Source: Magicicada septendecula
Taxonomy: Eukaryota; Arthropoda; Insecta; Hemiptera; Cicadidae
Direction: 5' to 3'
Length of the DNA stretch: 64,000 nucleotides
Assembly: GCA_034769895.1 (NCBI GenBank)
Contig: CM068367.1
Coordinates: forward strand, 126,641,927 to 126,705,926
The position numbers were made by a program, and so were the translations under genes. The notes under the pieces are model-generated. The model searched no databases and was not told the DNA's origin. It saw only the letters and a list, made by a program, of their open reading frames with translations. How positions within the stretch are numbered: the stretch's first letter is position 1; every line of letters starts with the position of its first letter. Below, one piece after another: positions 23,736 through 34,030 of this stretch.

Positions 23736-23775
23736 GTCAGCTGTTTCGGCACACAGTGCCTTCTTCAGATGGTAA
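23736..23775 (-). ncRNA. Hammerhead-like ribozyme motif at the Penelope-like end
   Basis: On the minus strand the order is TACCAT, CTGAAGA, A, GGCAC-TGT-GTGCC, GAAA, CAG-CTG, A-C, GTGGTA. TACCAT pairs with GTGGTA as stem I (6 bp with one G-U), GGCAC pairs with GTGCC as stem II, and CAG pairs with CTG as a minimal loopless stem III. CTGAAGA and GAAA fill the two conserved core strands, and C precedes the stem I 3' strand as the cleavage-site base. Two departures are seen: an extra A before stem II, and A where the U of the stem III closing pair is expected. Penelope-like elements are known to carry minimal hammerheads. Activity of this copy is doubtful. Confidence 0.6.
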
Positions 23776-23910
23776 GAGCTGACTAATTACGTACAATAAA
23801 ATATCACATAAAGCCAGTGCTATGAAAACGATAATCGACTTAAGTTCGAACAATAAACAATACACATTACATATACACAACTATATACAAATTAGAAAGG
23901 AAACGTACAT

Positions 23911-24930
23911 TTACTTATATAATTTCAAATTTAAAAGTGGAGAGCTATTTAAATCAGTTTGGTTGTTCAAAAGCAAACCTAAATCTTTACGCTTATTAAT
24001 TTCGAGGGCTTCAAGTAAATCAAGTTTTTTACCTTTTTCCAATACATGTAAAATTTTAAAGTTATCATTAAAAGTATGATCTTTTTCCGACAAATGATTC
24101 GCATAATTAGATTTACCATCCTGATATCTCAAACTGTAATTGTGATCGTACATTCTTTTTGAAAACGACCTTCCAGACTGGCCAATACAAATTTTGTCAC
24201 AAGACCCACACGATAACTCATATACTCCTGACTTTTGAAGTTTATCTACCTTACTCTTATTATTCTTAATATATCTACCAAGAGAAGATTTCGTCCTAAA
24301 AGCTATATTTACATGTTTTTGAGTAAAGTATTTACCAATTTTATCCGATACAGTACCTATGTAATTAAGTGCGTGGAACTTTTCCTTATGTGTTGGAATA
24401 GGATACACCAATCTTAATGTTTGTAAATATAGTTTTTTATTCAACAACTGATCTATTAGACTTGACTGATAACCGTTGTTAACTGCTATTTGTTTTATAA
24501 TGTTAAGTTCTTTTTGAAAATCTGAATCTAAAAGTGGGATACTAATAAGTCTATGAATATAACTATGAAAAGCTGCTAACTTGTGTGAGTATGGATGTGC
24601 AGACGTGTTATGTATAACCATATCCGTATGCGTAGGTTTATGGAAAATGCTAAAAATGAGTTTATTATTTTGTTTTGTAATTGAAAGAACTAAAAAGTTA
24701 ATACTATCATTTACTTCAATTTCTATTGTAAAGCTTATGTTTCTATGTAAATCGTTAATAAAATTAAGAAAATTCTGTAATTGACTACGCGTACCAAGAA
24801 AGATTGCCAACACATCATCCACATATCTGTACCAAAACATGAACAATTTAAAATACGGATGAGCTCTTATTTTGGTTTCTAAATAATCCATAAATATTTC
24901 AGAAGCCAAGGGGCTGAGGGGGTTACCCAT
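23911..24930 (-). CDS. Penelope-like RT C-terminal half plus GIY-YIG endonuclease
   Basis: The frame of about 339 residues opens with MGNPLSPLASEIFMDYLE (RT motif B region). It continues with FWYRYVDDVLAIF, carrying the catalytic YVDD of motif C, near residues 32-44. Next comes INFLVLSITKQNN...FHKPTHTDMVI, the Penelope pattern INFLDLTI...RKPTxTD. Near residues 235-275 lies GVYELSCGSCDKICIGQSGRSFSKRMYDH, the GIY-YIG nuclease core with GVY and ICIG in place of GIY and YIG, then the expected Arg and His, and a later NHLSEKDHTF. The product would copy the element's RNA and nick target DNA. It continues from the partly overlapping frame at 24879-25520. Confidence 0.85.
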   Translation of the reverse strand: MGNPLSPLASEIFMDYLETKIRAHPYFKLFMFWYRYVDDVLAIFLGTRSQLQNFLNFINDLHRNISFTIEIEVNDSINFLVLSITKQNNKLIFSIFHKPTHTDMVIHNTSAHPYSHKLAAFHSYIHRLISIPLLDSDFQKELNIIKQIAVNNGYQSSLIDQLLNKKLYLQTLRLVYPIPTHKEKFHALNYIGTVSDKIGKYFTQKHVNIAFRTKSSLGRYIKNNKSKVDKLQKSGVYELSCGSCDKICIGQSGRSFSKRMYDHNYSLRYQDGKSNYANHLSEKDHTFNDNFKILHVLEKGKKLDLLEALEINKRKDLGLLLNNQTDLNSSPLLNLKLYK

Positions 24931-25520
24931 AGCAAGCCCTTCTTACCCACATAAATTTTCCCATCGAATTCACAATAATTTTGATTCAAACAAACCTTCG
25001 ATAAATTTAAAATATCCTCTCTCATCCTAGGATTATTACAATTCTTTTCCAATAATTTTTCCACAATGTCAACAACATCAGCCGGTGGAATACTAGGGAA
25101 CAAATTTTTAACGTCAAAAGATAATAAAATCGCTTTATCTGGTATATACAATTCCTGAATTTTATTGACTAGATCTAATGAATTTTTAATACTGTGTGTG
25201 GATATAAATTTGCATTGGGTCTGAATAATTTTAATTAGTTTTTTGGATAATTTAACATTAGGTGCATTTACATATGACACGACTGGTCTAATAGGATGGT
25301 TATCTTTGTGCAATTTAATTAAAGAATAAAGTTTAGGAGGTTGAGGGTTCATTACAGATAAAAAATGTAAATCAGAAACATTAAAAAATGAACACTCCTT
25401 GATAGCCTTTTTAACCTCTCTTTGAAATTTAAGCGTTGGATTAATGTCAATGGCTTCGTAAGCGTTCAAGAAATCTAGAGTTTTATTGACATATTCGGCT
25501 TTGTCATCGCTGTATATTCG
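24879..25520 (-). CDS. Penelope-like RT N-terminal half
   Basis: The reading shows PPKLYSLIKLHKDNHPIRPVVS, the Penelope RT signature for motifs 1-2 (PxxYGLPKIHK...PIRPIVS). It then gives AILLSFDVKNLFPSIP, motif A with the first catalytic Asp, and NYCEFDGKIYVGKKG, the start of motif B. An extension above 25469 reads KAEYVNKTLDFLNAYEAI, so coding enters from a truncated 5' side. The segment belongs to the same element as the 23911-24930 frame, with about one break between them. Confidence 0.85.
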   Translation of the reverse strand, partial: RIYSDDKAEYVNKTLDFLNAYEAIDINPTLKFQREVKKAIKECSFFNVSDLHFLSVMNPQPPKLYSLIKLHKDNHPIRPVVSYVNAPNVKLSKKLIKIIQTQCKFISTHSIKNSLDLVNKIQELYIPDKAILLSFDVKNLFPSIPPADVVDIVEKLLEKNCNNPRMREDILNLSKVCLNQNYCEFDGKIYVGKKGLLWVTPSAPWLLKYLWII

Positions 25521-25833
25521 CTGTATTGTGATCGCAAGTTATAATACTCAAGTTTTTTATGTTTTTTTGCAACCAACTGCTAATACATAAATAACCTACA
25601 TGAAAATATGTAAATACAAATGTTGCATTTATTGTTTTACCACACGAATTTTTTATGTTTCTTTTATACTGTACTATTATAATTCATTACAGTGTAAAAT
25701 GTGATAAAATCTAAAAATCAAAATTCTATAGCGCAATTAACCAGATTATTGACTGTCATGTGTAGTGGGAAGTTTTACAATAAATCCAGGCAAAAAAAAA
25801 AAACCGTGGGACCACAGACGTTATCTGCAGTAG
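25521..25833. other. No gene recognised
   Basis: AT-rich spacer between the Penelope-like element and the next LINE, with an A run at 25792-25802. Confidence 0.4.
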
Positions 25834-25846
25834 TCAATTTTTATTT

Positions 25847-26943
25847 TCATCATCATCATCGTCAGCCGTGGCTCTACAACCTTTGGTGGGTCTTAGCCTG
25901 CTCCAAGAGTCGATTCCATTCCTCCCTATTGCATGCCCTGGCTTTCCAATTTCTTATGTTCAGTTTTCCGAGGTCCTCCCCTATCTGGTATTTGAATCTA
26001 CTTCGGCGTCTTCCTCTTTTTCTAGTACCCATTGGTTTCTGGTAGAAAAAATGTTTCGTAGGCTGTCCTTCCTCCATTCTCTCTATGTGTCCAACCCACC
26101 TTAGCCTGTATATTTTGATTATCCTGATAATGTCCGGCTCTTTGTAAAGATGGTATAGTTCATAATTATAGCGCCTGCGCCACATTACATTTTCGTGTAC
26201 TCCTCTAAATATTATTCTTAGAATCCGTCTTTCACAGCAACCTAGAAATCTCTCGCTATTTTTTGTCATTGTACATGTTTCTGAAGCATATGTCAGCACT
26301 GGTCTGATAAATGTTTTGTAGATTTTGCATTTGGTGCTTTTTGAGTTGAAGCTAAAGGTCAGGTGCTTTTTAATCCATAATAAGTTTTATTTGCGGGATA
26401 TATTCTTCTCGTTATTTCAGTATTGATGTCGTTAGGTGCTGTTTATCTGGGAGCCAAGATACATAAACACTTTTACAGCCACTATATTTTTTTGGCCTAT
26501 TTCAAGGTTTTGAAGAATTGGATTTAATGATAGTTTGTTGGCAGCATACATATATTTTGTTTTCACCAAGTTTACCTGTAGTCCAACTTTACTTGAGGCT
26601 TCATCTAATGCGGTAAAGGCACTAATGAGATCTCGTTTTGCCCTGGCAATTAGATCAATATCGTCTGCGTATGCTAAAAGTTGTATACTTTTGTTTAGGA
26701 TCGTACTTCTTGTGTTTATTTGGGAGACTCTTATCGCTTTTTCTAGTGCTAGATTAAATAACAAGCATGACAGACTATCTCCTTGTCGGAGTCCAGTTCG
26801 AGTTGTGAATGAACGTGACACGGTTTCCTGCACTTCACGTTTACAGTACATTCTACTTTCTAGAGAGATTCTTGGATTAATTAAATTAAGTGTGATTAAT
26901 TTAATTTAATCAATCATTAATTTATTTTTATTAATTTAATTAA
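25847..26943 (-). mobile_element. RTE-like LINE, 5'-truncated, with 13-base flanking repeats
   Basis: From the right end, the minus strand reads SRSFTTRTGLRQGDSLSCLLFNLALEKAIR (motif B), then IQLLAYADDIDLIARAKRD with an intact YADD (motif C), KVGLQVNLVKTKYM and FMYLGSQINST. After a short break it gives LTYASETCTMTKNSERFLGCCERRILRIIF, YNYELYHLYKEPDI, YRLRWVGHIERMEEG and RGRRRSRF. The 3' end is a GATGATGATGA tail. TCAATTTTTATTT flanks it at 25834-25846 and 26944-26956, consistent with a target duplication although the word is AT-rich. The 60 bases at the 5' edge are non-coding filler. The copy lacks its endonuclease and carries a break between the two long frames (26432-26885 and 25874-26299). 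Confidence 0.85.
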
Positions 26944-26956
26944 TCAATTTTTATTT

Positions 26957-27353
26957 CAGTTTAGTTTAATTTCTACACTGTATTGTGTAATCGTAATAGA
27001 ATATCACGAAACAGTCATTGTTTTAACGTCAGGCAAACAAAAGGTCCCTTAACACATAACGCAACACAAGAAATAATCCTAACTTTATAGCGAGCAGCAG
27101 AAAATGCTCAGAAGACAACAAAACTAATCACCTTTAGCTAAGCCATCACCAAACATTTGTTACTGTGTTAATTAAACTGTTCAATTAAACAATAAAACAG
27201 ATTAAGCAATGAAGTAAGATAAACTGACGTTATTTATGGAAGATCATCTGACTTTCACACTGATATAAATATATTTTTTGTTATATAAACTTTATTTTAA
27301 ACATTGACTACTAATATATGTTTAAATTTTAGTAAGTTAGTATAGCGTGTCGG
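26957..27353. other. No gene recognised
   Basis: AT-rich spacer. Nothing supported. Confidence 0.4.
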
Positions 27354-27430
27354 TTAAGGGATAGGGTTTGTTTACCTGCAACGTTTTATGGTTCAACAAG
27401 AATAAAGTACTTAATTTTAATAAATAAAGT
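27354..27430 (+). repeat. Fragment related to the 50-kb minisatellite unit
   Basis: It reads GTCGGTTAAGGGATAGGG, then GTTTACCTGCAACGTTTTA and AACAAGAATAAAGTACTT. This is collinear with the last minisatellite unit and its right flank at 51157-51225. Together with 27785-27840, which matches 51388-51440, it shows that the two loci share one longer parent repeat. Confidence 0.7.
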
Positions 27431-27604
27431 ATCCTGAAAAGAAGTTCATAATAATCCACTTTAGAAAGATAGATGAAATAACTATAAATGAGAAGGATAG
27501 TTGAAGGGGGAGAGGGTAATTTTCTATAAATGAAAATGATAGAGGGAGGGGGGAATAATTTTTTATATGTGTACTACGTTATCGGTAACAAAGAAGTAGT
27601 TTGT

Positions 27605-27780
27605 TGTTAAAATTCCTTCCCGAGCTGTTTTGGCGTGGTCCAATGTTTTCTGCAAAACCAGACGTTTCGGCAGTGCTATCGACTACCATTATCAGTGAAA
27701 ATCGAGTGCGCTAACGTGAGGTGGTATACGTTAGTGACCACAGTACAGTACTGTGGTTAAGGCTGAAGATGGAAATATTT
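27605..27780 (-). repeat. Penelope-terminal-like segment with hammerhead-like motif
   Basis: Read on the minus strand, the segment contains CTGATAA, T, GGTAGT-CGATAGC-ACTGCC, GAAAC, GTC, TGG. Stem II has 6 bp with one G-U. GAAAC-GTC gives a minimal AC/GU stem III, with the cleavage-site C before TGG. The downstream text, GGTTTTGCAGAAAACATTGG and the following CCACGCC-AAACAGC word, is shared with both arms of the 59.8-60.2 kb inverted element. A palindrome-like CCACAGTACAGTACTGTGG lies at 27739-27757. The core has one departure (A for G in CTGATGA), so this is a relic. Confidence 0.5.
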
Positions 27781-27784
27781 CATT

Positions 27785-27840
27785 TGGAAAATGATTTTAA
27801 ATATAAATCTTAGAGCATGGAAGTCATGTATTGTTGTCCA
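27785..27840 (+). repeat. Second block shared with the 51-kb repeat flank
   Basis: GAAAATGATTTTAAATATAA, ATCTTAGA, ATGGAAGTCATGTAT and TCCATACCGA occur here in the same order as at 51388-51440. Between the two shared blocks the loci differ, here holding the Penelope-terminal-like segment. Confidence 0.7.
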
Positions 27841-28838
27841 TACCGACTTTTAAATGCAAAATGTCAATAATTATCTTGTCAACAATATTTAAATAGCACG
27901 TATTTTCACGTATTGGTTTCAGGATGTTATCACACGTTTTTCAGACACTTTAAAGGTTATAATATTGATTATTCTTAACATGTTCTTTCTTTTATATGAA
28001 CGCGACACGACCGGACCCCACCCCAAGCCAAACTATAGATACGCCACTGTAATACACTTATATCCATTTCATAAATGTTGTGCATTTAAAATTACTTAGT
28101 ATTAGCAGTGTGCTACAACTGCAACAGAAATCGTTTACAACAGTCAAAATTGTGACGTTGTAAAGGTGGTCGCTAAAAGCGGTAACCACTCATGTTGTGC
28201 TTATTTGTTCCGTTTATATTTAGTATTTGTACAATTTTTTGCCTTTAAAATCATAACAGAGCGAATACAGATACTTTGCTCATAATAAAATGAACACTTT
28301 TCAGCAAAAGTATGCCGTAATAACAAAAAAAAAAGAACAAGTGCCTTTAAAGTCTGTCTTAACACCACGGCGTGTCTAATGTGTACGGAGGTCTGAACAG
28401 TTTTCAATTATACGCAAAGGCTTGATAGTAGAGAGACTGTTGCTATCATACACTATATGTCATTGGTATAAGGGTTGAGAGAGCAATTATCGTCAGCAAT
28501 ATCTTACACAACAGCCGAATTTGTAGTTACAACCGTATCTTTGTATTCAATATTTCTTGTACTAAGGTGTAACCTTAGTTTACCTTTCTCGTACGTGGCT
28601 TACGGGTAAATCAAACAAATGTCACGTGAATGCCGATTTGTCGTTATAACAGATGTAGTAACAAGCGATTTCTACTGTATATTTTTTATGATGTTAATTC
28701 TGTTAACTAAAGGCAAGTTAATAAATGTAACAGCGTAACAGTTAACGTCTTCGTCACGCAGTCAAGGAGCATTTTTTGCTATGTGTAGTACATCTTCACC
28801 TTATATACCTAATAAAACAATTAAGTTTTCAACAGAAT
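27841..28838. other. No gene recognised; one lone hAT-like end
   Basis: At 28033-28052 ACTATAGATACGCCACTG has the look of a hAT right terminus (inverted CAGTGGCGTA). I found no left partner. The frame at 28201-28407 has no motif. Confidence 0.35.
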
Positions 28839-28992
28839 AATCACTGTTGCACACCACTATAAAAAATTATTCCGATTAACGCTTTCAAGCTTCACAGCTC
28901 CGATCTGACGATGTGCTGTGATCTGACGATGAGCTGTGAATCTTGAAAGCGCTAATCGGAACAATTTTTTATAGTGGTGTGCAACAGTGATT
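28839..28992. mobile_element. Foldback MITE, about 154 bases
   Basis: Two arms of about 62 bases (28839-28900 and 28931-28992) are inverted copies. Each outer end is AATCACTGTTGCACACCAC, with only a few mismatches. The loop holds a duplicated GATCTGACGAT word. Transcribed, it would form a long near-perfect hairpin. The superfamily is not assignable; no clear target duplication was found beyond AAT/ATT at the edges. Confidence 0.85.
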
Positions 28993-29749
28993 AGTCTGTT
29001 TGTGATTATAACCACTAACACAACTTTCTTAATTAAATTAAGTTTTGGTCTTGCAAGCAAATCAACAATCACATGCTGTTTGCTAACGCTCACAATGCTC
29101 TTTATAGGGTGGCGCCTATATTCGTAGAAAAACAATATTAATATTCACGATGCCAAACATACTCTTTCATACTTTGCCGACAAAACAGAGTCCGTTTACA
29201 AACGAAAACCAAGTAATCTGATGGCGAAATAAAATAACATTCGGTACAATAATTGGCATCGCGTCAAGGTTTTTTACTACACCGTGTAAGTCTTTTTTGT
29301 AGAAACACTTTTCATTTTTCTTTCTAATTTTACGAGGTAGGGATTTCCCGTCTTCTCTTAAGCCGCGTCCGAGACCTTCAGCTGCCTAACCTCGGCTTGG
29401 ACAAAATCTTACAGGCTAAAATACGTCTGTGTCAATTTGTTCGTTTTCATTTAAGCAAGAGAAATGATTGAATCACATGTCCTATCTAAACAAAATAAAA
29501 AAAAAACCTACAGTGCCAGATAGTAATGCCGTAACAGAAAAATAGAACTAAACTATTTGCGAACTATTGCGTTCTCATTTAAAGCAGTTTATACTTCAAA
29601 TAATTTGGAAATCAATGTATATGTCCTGAGCTCTAAGAATACAGATTTCAAAGAGATTGTTGTAATATCATCCCATCAACTTTATCATACTAATTAAGAG
29701 TTTTAAGTAATAATTATTTTTTATTATTATTAGTAAAACTGACAGCCGC
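28993..29749. other. No gene recognised
   Basis: Spacer with a GC-richer patch near 29350-29400. Nothing assignable. Confidence 0.4.
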
Positions 29750-29905
29750 AGGTGAAATGCATACTCAACTCGGAAGTGTAAAGTTAAGAGAGGTAAAGGC
29801 TTTTTAATATCTTAGTCACAAGAGACGGGAGGTTTAGGGGCTTTTGACATTTGGTGCTGTAAAAGAGCGCAAAAGCATTTCATAGAAAGATAAAGTGAGG
29901 AACTG
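29750..29905 (+). mobile_element. Possible LINE relic
   Basis: Frames here read TQLGSVKLREVKAF, then YLSHKRRE and GAVKERKSIS. This resembles the RT thumb region of LINEs (VxxFKYLG ... RIAKARKAF). It is weak and has many stops. Bases up to about 30200 may belong to the same relic. Confidence 0.35.
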
Positions 29906-30210
29906 TGAAATGTTTGAAGAAACTTATGAGAATACTTGAGAAGAAACACTGTGGGAAAACTTCATCAGGAGAAAATCTCAAATTTTGGGGAACTTAATGT
30001 GGCACAATCACTACATGACGATGGTAATGCAGGGTACCGACGGTATAAGGAAGGCCAAGACGGAAGTTCTTGGATCAAGTGGCTGCTAGAACGTTTCCAA
30101 ACGATAGAGATTGTAGACAGGGAGGTTAACACTGTATGCCTTGGTGAAATTATAATAAAATCTAACAGTCTTCACGACAAAACTATTATTTACTTTTGTT
30201 TGCAAACGAT

Positions 30211-31262
30211 AATATTGTTGAACGAGAGAAGCTGGTCCTCACTTTTAACTCGACCGTTTTACCATTTACCTGTCTGTCTCTCTGTCTCTGTCTATCTGTT
30301 TGGCGTATGATTCACGATATAACTTTTGAATACGTCAACCGATTTTCATAAAACGACACGCGTGTCTGGAATTTTTCACCCATAGTCTCCTATTGTTTTT
30401 AAGATTAATCCGCCACCTCAAAATAGAGGGCAGGAGATAAAAATTTTCGGGATCAAGATTTTGAAAAACCTCTAAAAATCAATACGGACAAACAAATTAA
30501 AGGGAATTTTAACCAAAATTTGAATGTAGTGTTCAGTTTTTGAAATTTCACAATTTTAAGACACCACGATCCAAAAAAGCGATCAAAAATTTGAAAAAAT
30601 TATAACAATCTATCTCTGGTAGGTTAGATTACGTAAAGGGACTTGTAACCCAAATCCGGATCTATTGTTTACTTAAAACATTTTTCAACTTAGGGGCACC
30701 ACGGACCAAAATGAAAGTCAAAATGTCAATAAAATTCTAAAGGTTTGTGTGGAGCATCAAGTTATAAATTTTATTCAAAATACAAACTCGATTTCTTTAA
30801 TAATTTGTCAGAATACATATCTTAACCCTTTGCAAATTTTGGACCGCTTTCAAAAAGTTTGTAAACTACGTTTTTTAAAAACTTTGTTAAGCGTTATGTA
30901 TATTTGTGAAAAGTATTACATAGAGGCCTATATACATTTAAAGAAACGTTCATAAACTTAAAATCTAGGTCTAAATTATTTGTGATTTAGGCATTTATGG
31001 CTATAAATTTAACTATAAAATCAATGCAGTATTTCGGGATTTTTAGTGCGTTTATACGACTGTCTGTGTTATAAAAGTTATGGTTAATGTTACAATTGTA
31101 ATTTCACTAAAAATATGTAGTAGAGTAAACGGGGATTTCGTAATTTTTCTGATCAATAAAAACTTTTTTAATATTGTAATTTATCTAATAATAATAAATA
31201 ATAGTAATAATAATATTTTTTCGTTCAAATTAGTGAGCGAGTTCTGCAGCGCAGGAAACTTA
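30211..31262 (+). repeat. Dispersed repeat family A, copy 4 (longest)
   Basis: It starts TTGAACGAGAGAAG, passes through CTGTCTGTCTCTCTG and the CTGTTTGGCGTATG block, then the CCGATTTTCATAAAACGACA block and a GGCAGGAGATAAAAATTTTC block. Four or five modules built on AAATTTCACAATTTTAAG follow, and it ends at GAGTTCTGCAGCGCAGG. At about 1.05 kb it is the fullest copy and useful as a reference for the family. No protein coding is apparent. Confidence 0.75.
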
Positions 31263-31699
31263 ACAATTGTTATGATCATAATCAAGTAGTACTAAACTCT
31301 AGTACCTAATAAGATTAGTATTCTGTACGCAATAGTTTATTTACTTAATTATTTTCTTATCACCGTTTGTCTCAGGTCCGATAGCGTTAATCGGACGGTA
31401 ATAAAGTATCTACTGAAAGAGCTTCAAGGCTTACACAAGCGATATTTTATAGTCTTTGCAAAAGAAATTCTAGAAAGCGTTTTAATGTAATAATAAACTT
31501 GCATTTAACTTCTACTTCCTGAAATTCTTATTGCTATATTTTGAGGTAGGTGGTAACACGTTTAGCCTACGGCAATGAAATCCCCATGAACTGATCCTAT
31601 AGTAGTCCTCGACAGCTATTTACGGGCTCGGCTTGACAGACAGTCGTTTTACGGTAGACCGGGGCGCAAGTTCACTGCCTAGTCTCCAGCCAAATGTTG
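31263..31699. other. No gene recognised
   Basis: Spacer between family A copy 4 and the LINE relic; nothing assignable. Confidence 0.4.
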
Positions 31700-32570
31700 A
31701 CCTTAGGTGCCATAATCGTAACTACTCAATTAGCATCATGATACTGTGTGGACAATGTGAACAACTCCGGCCAGACTGTAACCAAAAACCTGAAGCACGG
31801 AAAACAAATACAGAACACGTTCAGATACCTAGGGAAATAATTAAAGTCAATGGATTTGACAAGAAAGTGAAAGAAAATCCTTTGAAAGTCAAAGAAAGAG
31901 CAAGAAAAATGAGACTAACGCACCAATGACCTAAATATATCTACAATAATAAACATCTTTCGATGCACTACAGTACATTAATCAAGCCAGAAAGTCTCTA
32001 CTCTTCAGAATGCATGTTCTCCATGAAATAGAAAAAGAAGAGATGCATAAGAATCAGAAGCATTCCACAAGAATTAGAATAGATGAAGAAGAAGGAAAGA
32101 CAAACTTTGGGATCAGTGAAAACAAAGGAAGGTGAGTTTAGGAACAGAAAGATTGAAGACCTCTACGAGAGTGAAAGAGGCGACAGTATATGAGTTACAA
32201 GAAGAGTTGGGTTCTTTGGGCACACAATGAGGATGGACAACAGCAGACTCATAAAACTGATTTTCAATTACGTTCTCAAGAACAAGAATGGAATCGCTGG
32301 TGCAAGGGACAAACAAGGTCATAACAGAGATGAGAATCACAGAGAACATAATAAATGATAGGACGGCTTTTAGAGAACTGACACAGAACTTCAACGAATT
32401 CCAGGAGAAAAAAAAATAACATCTGAACGGAAGGGAGAAGGAAAAAGCAAAGCGACAGAATGAAAAGTTATTGGAAAACAAGAAAAGAAGTGGTAAGGAA
32501 ATATTGAAGTTAATGCATTGGATTATTTTACGCGCTCCTTAACAAACAAAAATCTAAAGAATAAGAAGAA
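31700..32570 (+). mobile_element. Decayed LINE 3' half
   Basis: A plus frame reads KIEDLYESERGDSI, then RRVGFFGHTMRMDNSRLIKLIFNYVLKNK. This is the [RL]xFxGHxxRMDxxRLxKxIFxY pattern of a LINE C-terminal tail. It is followed by E-x-x-R-x-x-F-like text and an AAGAAGAAGAAAG tail at 32565-32577. The upstream part (MTDSRFTVDRGAS...) is open for 98 codons but not itself diagnostic. Several stops show decay. Confidence 0.55.
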
Positions 32571-33699
32571 GAAAGTCTTCCTGTCATTTTTATTATCGTA
32601 TATTCTATTAGTCAAAACTTCCTAAAATGTTTTTTAACTTACGACGACACGCAAGGCACACGTTGGCCACAACTCTGTGGTAGGTAGGTAATCGATCTGT
32701 AACCGGAAATTATACAGTAATTAAATTTAACAGAGTTATCTGTACACCATATTCTTACAAATATAGCGTGGATCGTGACTTTAAAACAATGTAAAAAAAT
32801 TACAGAACGCCAGAGAAAATTCTGATTCTCAGAACGTTTATTAACACGTCTATGAAACTTCGTCTTACAATAATTGTCCTAGTTACGCAGTTACCCATAA
32901 AGCACGGCACAGAGACAATAATAAAAGTTGCCAAGCTACATAAATAACTTTTATGTAACCACAGTTCGTAACCCAAACAATTGACATTTGACACTTGACA
33001 ATTAAACGCGTGCCGGTTGCCTGTCACACGCGAAATTACGTCTCGTGCCCAATTACTGAACTTCACGTAACTTACAATTCATGGGACCGCTGTTATTGCA
33101 CCGATATTTATACTCAGATAAGATAATTTGTGGCTCGTAATGTTGACAAGGAAACTTCCACGTGTCATTAGATTAATCGGGAACGTGCTGATGGTTCTGG
33201 GCGACTGTGGAACATGGCGCCGTTCTGTTACTTACGCAGTACATGACAAACGTCATGTAGGCTATTGAGCTTAACAGTGTGTTTTTTACACAATACTACT
33301 CGAAATACGAGGCGGGAGGGATATAATATAATAGGGATCACGACAGCGTAGAAAGGAAACTGCAATATAATGAACTATAATTTAAAAGTAGAACTGGAAA
33401 ATTTAAAAATAATATAAACTGTAGCGGAATCAAGAGTCACGATCTCTATTAATCAGAAATCACGAAAATCCATCTTAATAAGACCTGTTATAAAATTAAA
33501 ACCATGACAATGCAAATGAAGATACCGCGATTAGAATAGGACAAGAGTAACAGGGCAAACAAACGAATATACAAATTGAGAACAAATAGTAAGTCCAAAA
33601 GTAGAAAGAAAAATACGAGCGAATTTTACATGGCCAACATAGTTGACGAAATTTTAAAAGTAAGATCCAAGACTAAGATTTTTTATGCGTACTACCTCC
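32571..33699. other. No gene recognised
   Basis: AT-rich spacer. The frame at 32800-33066 on the minus strand carries no recognised domain. Confidence 0.4.
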
Positions 33700-34030
33700 T
33701 TTACCAGTGTATTAAAAATGAACTAATATGTACAAAATCTCAAAGCAGCAGAAAGGCAGATACGAGACTAACAAATAGGAAACGAAACGACTGTATTAGA
33801 AACGTAAGGAAGACAGTTAGAGAACAAGTTGATAGGGTGAAATGGAACTTCGCGGGTATGTCAGCACCAGAGAACAACAAAGTAACAGGCGGAATGCATA
33901 CGTAACAGGCAGGAGCTTTGAGGACATACAGTGGAAGAGGAAGACTCCAAGTGAAATGGCCAGATCACGTAGCAAAGCACATTGTGGTAACACTGACACA
34001 TAATAAATAAGAATTAAAGACAAGAATACC
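33700..34030 (+). mobile_element. Possible LINE tail relic
   Basis: A plus frame reads NVRKTVREQVDRVKWNFAGMSAPENN, and a neighbouring frame reads YSGRGRLQVKWPDHVAKH. These echo the KWxWAGHIAR and RRGRPxxRWxDDI blocks of a LINE tail. No RT is present. Confidence 0.45.

Larger units (their letters stand above)
23690..25520 (-). mobile_element. Penelope-like retroelement, 5'-truncated
   Basis: One element contains Penelope-type reverse transcriptase, a GIY-YIG nuclease, a 3' untranslated region of roughly 170-220 bases, and a hammerhead-like fold near its end (23736-23775). Coding begins internally around 25515 (DDKAEYVNKTLDFLNAYEAI), so the 5' end and any upstream repeat are missing. The coding sequence contains about one frame break. 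Most of the RT and the whole nuclease are otherwise open, so the copy is not very old. Confidence 0.85.

Noticed and set aside
25701-26104. Plus-strand frames of 114 and 78 codons
   Set aside because: Antisense shadows of the RTE-like LINE at 25.8-26.9 kb.
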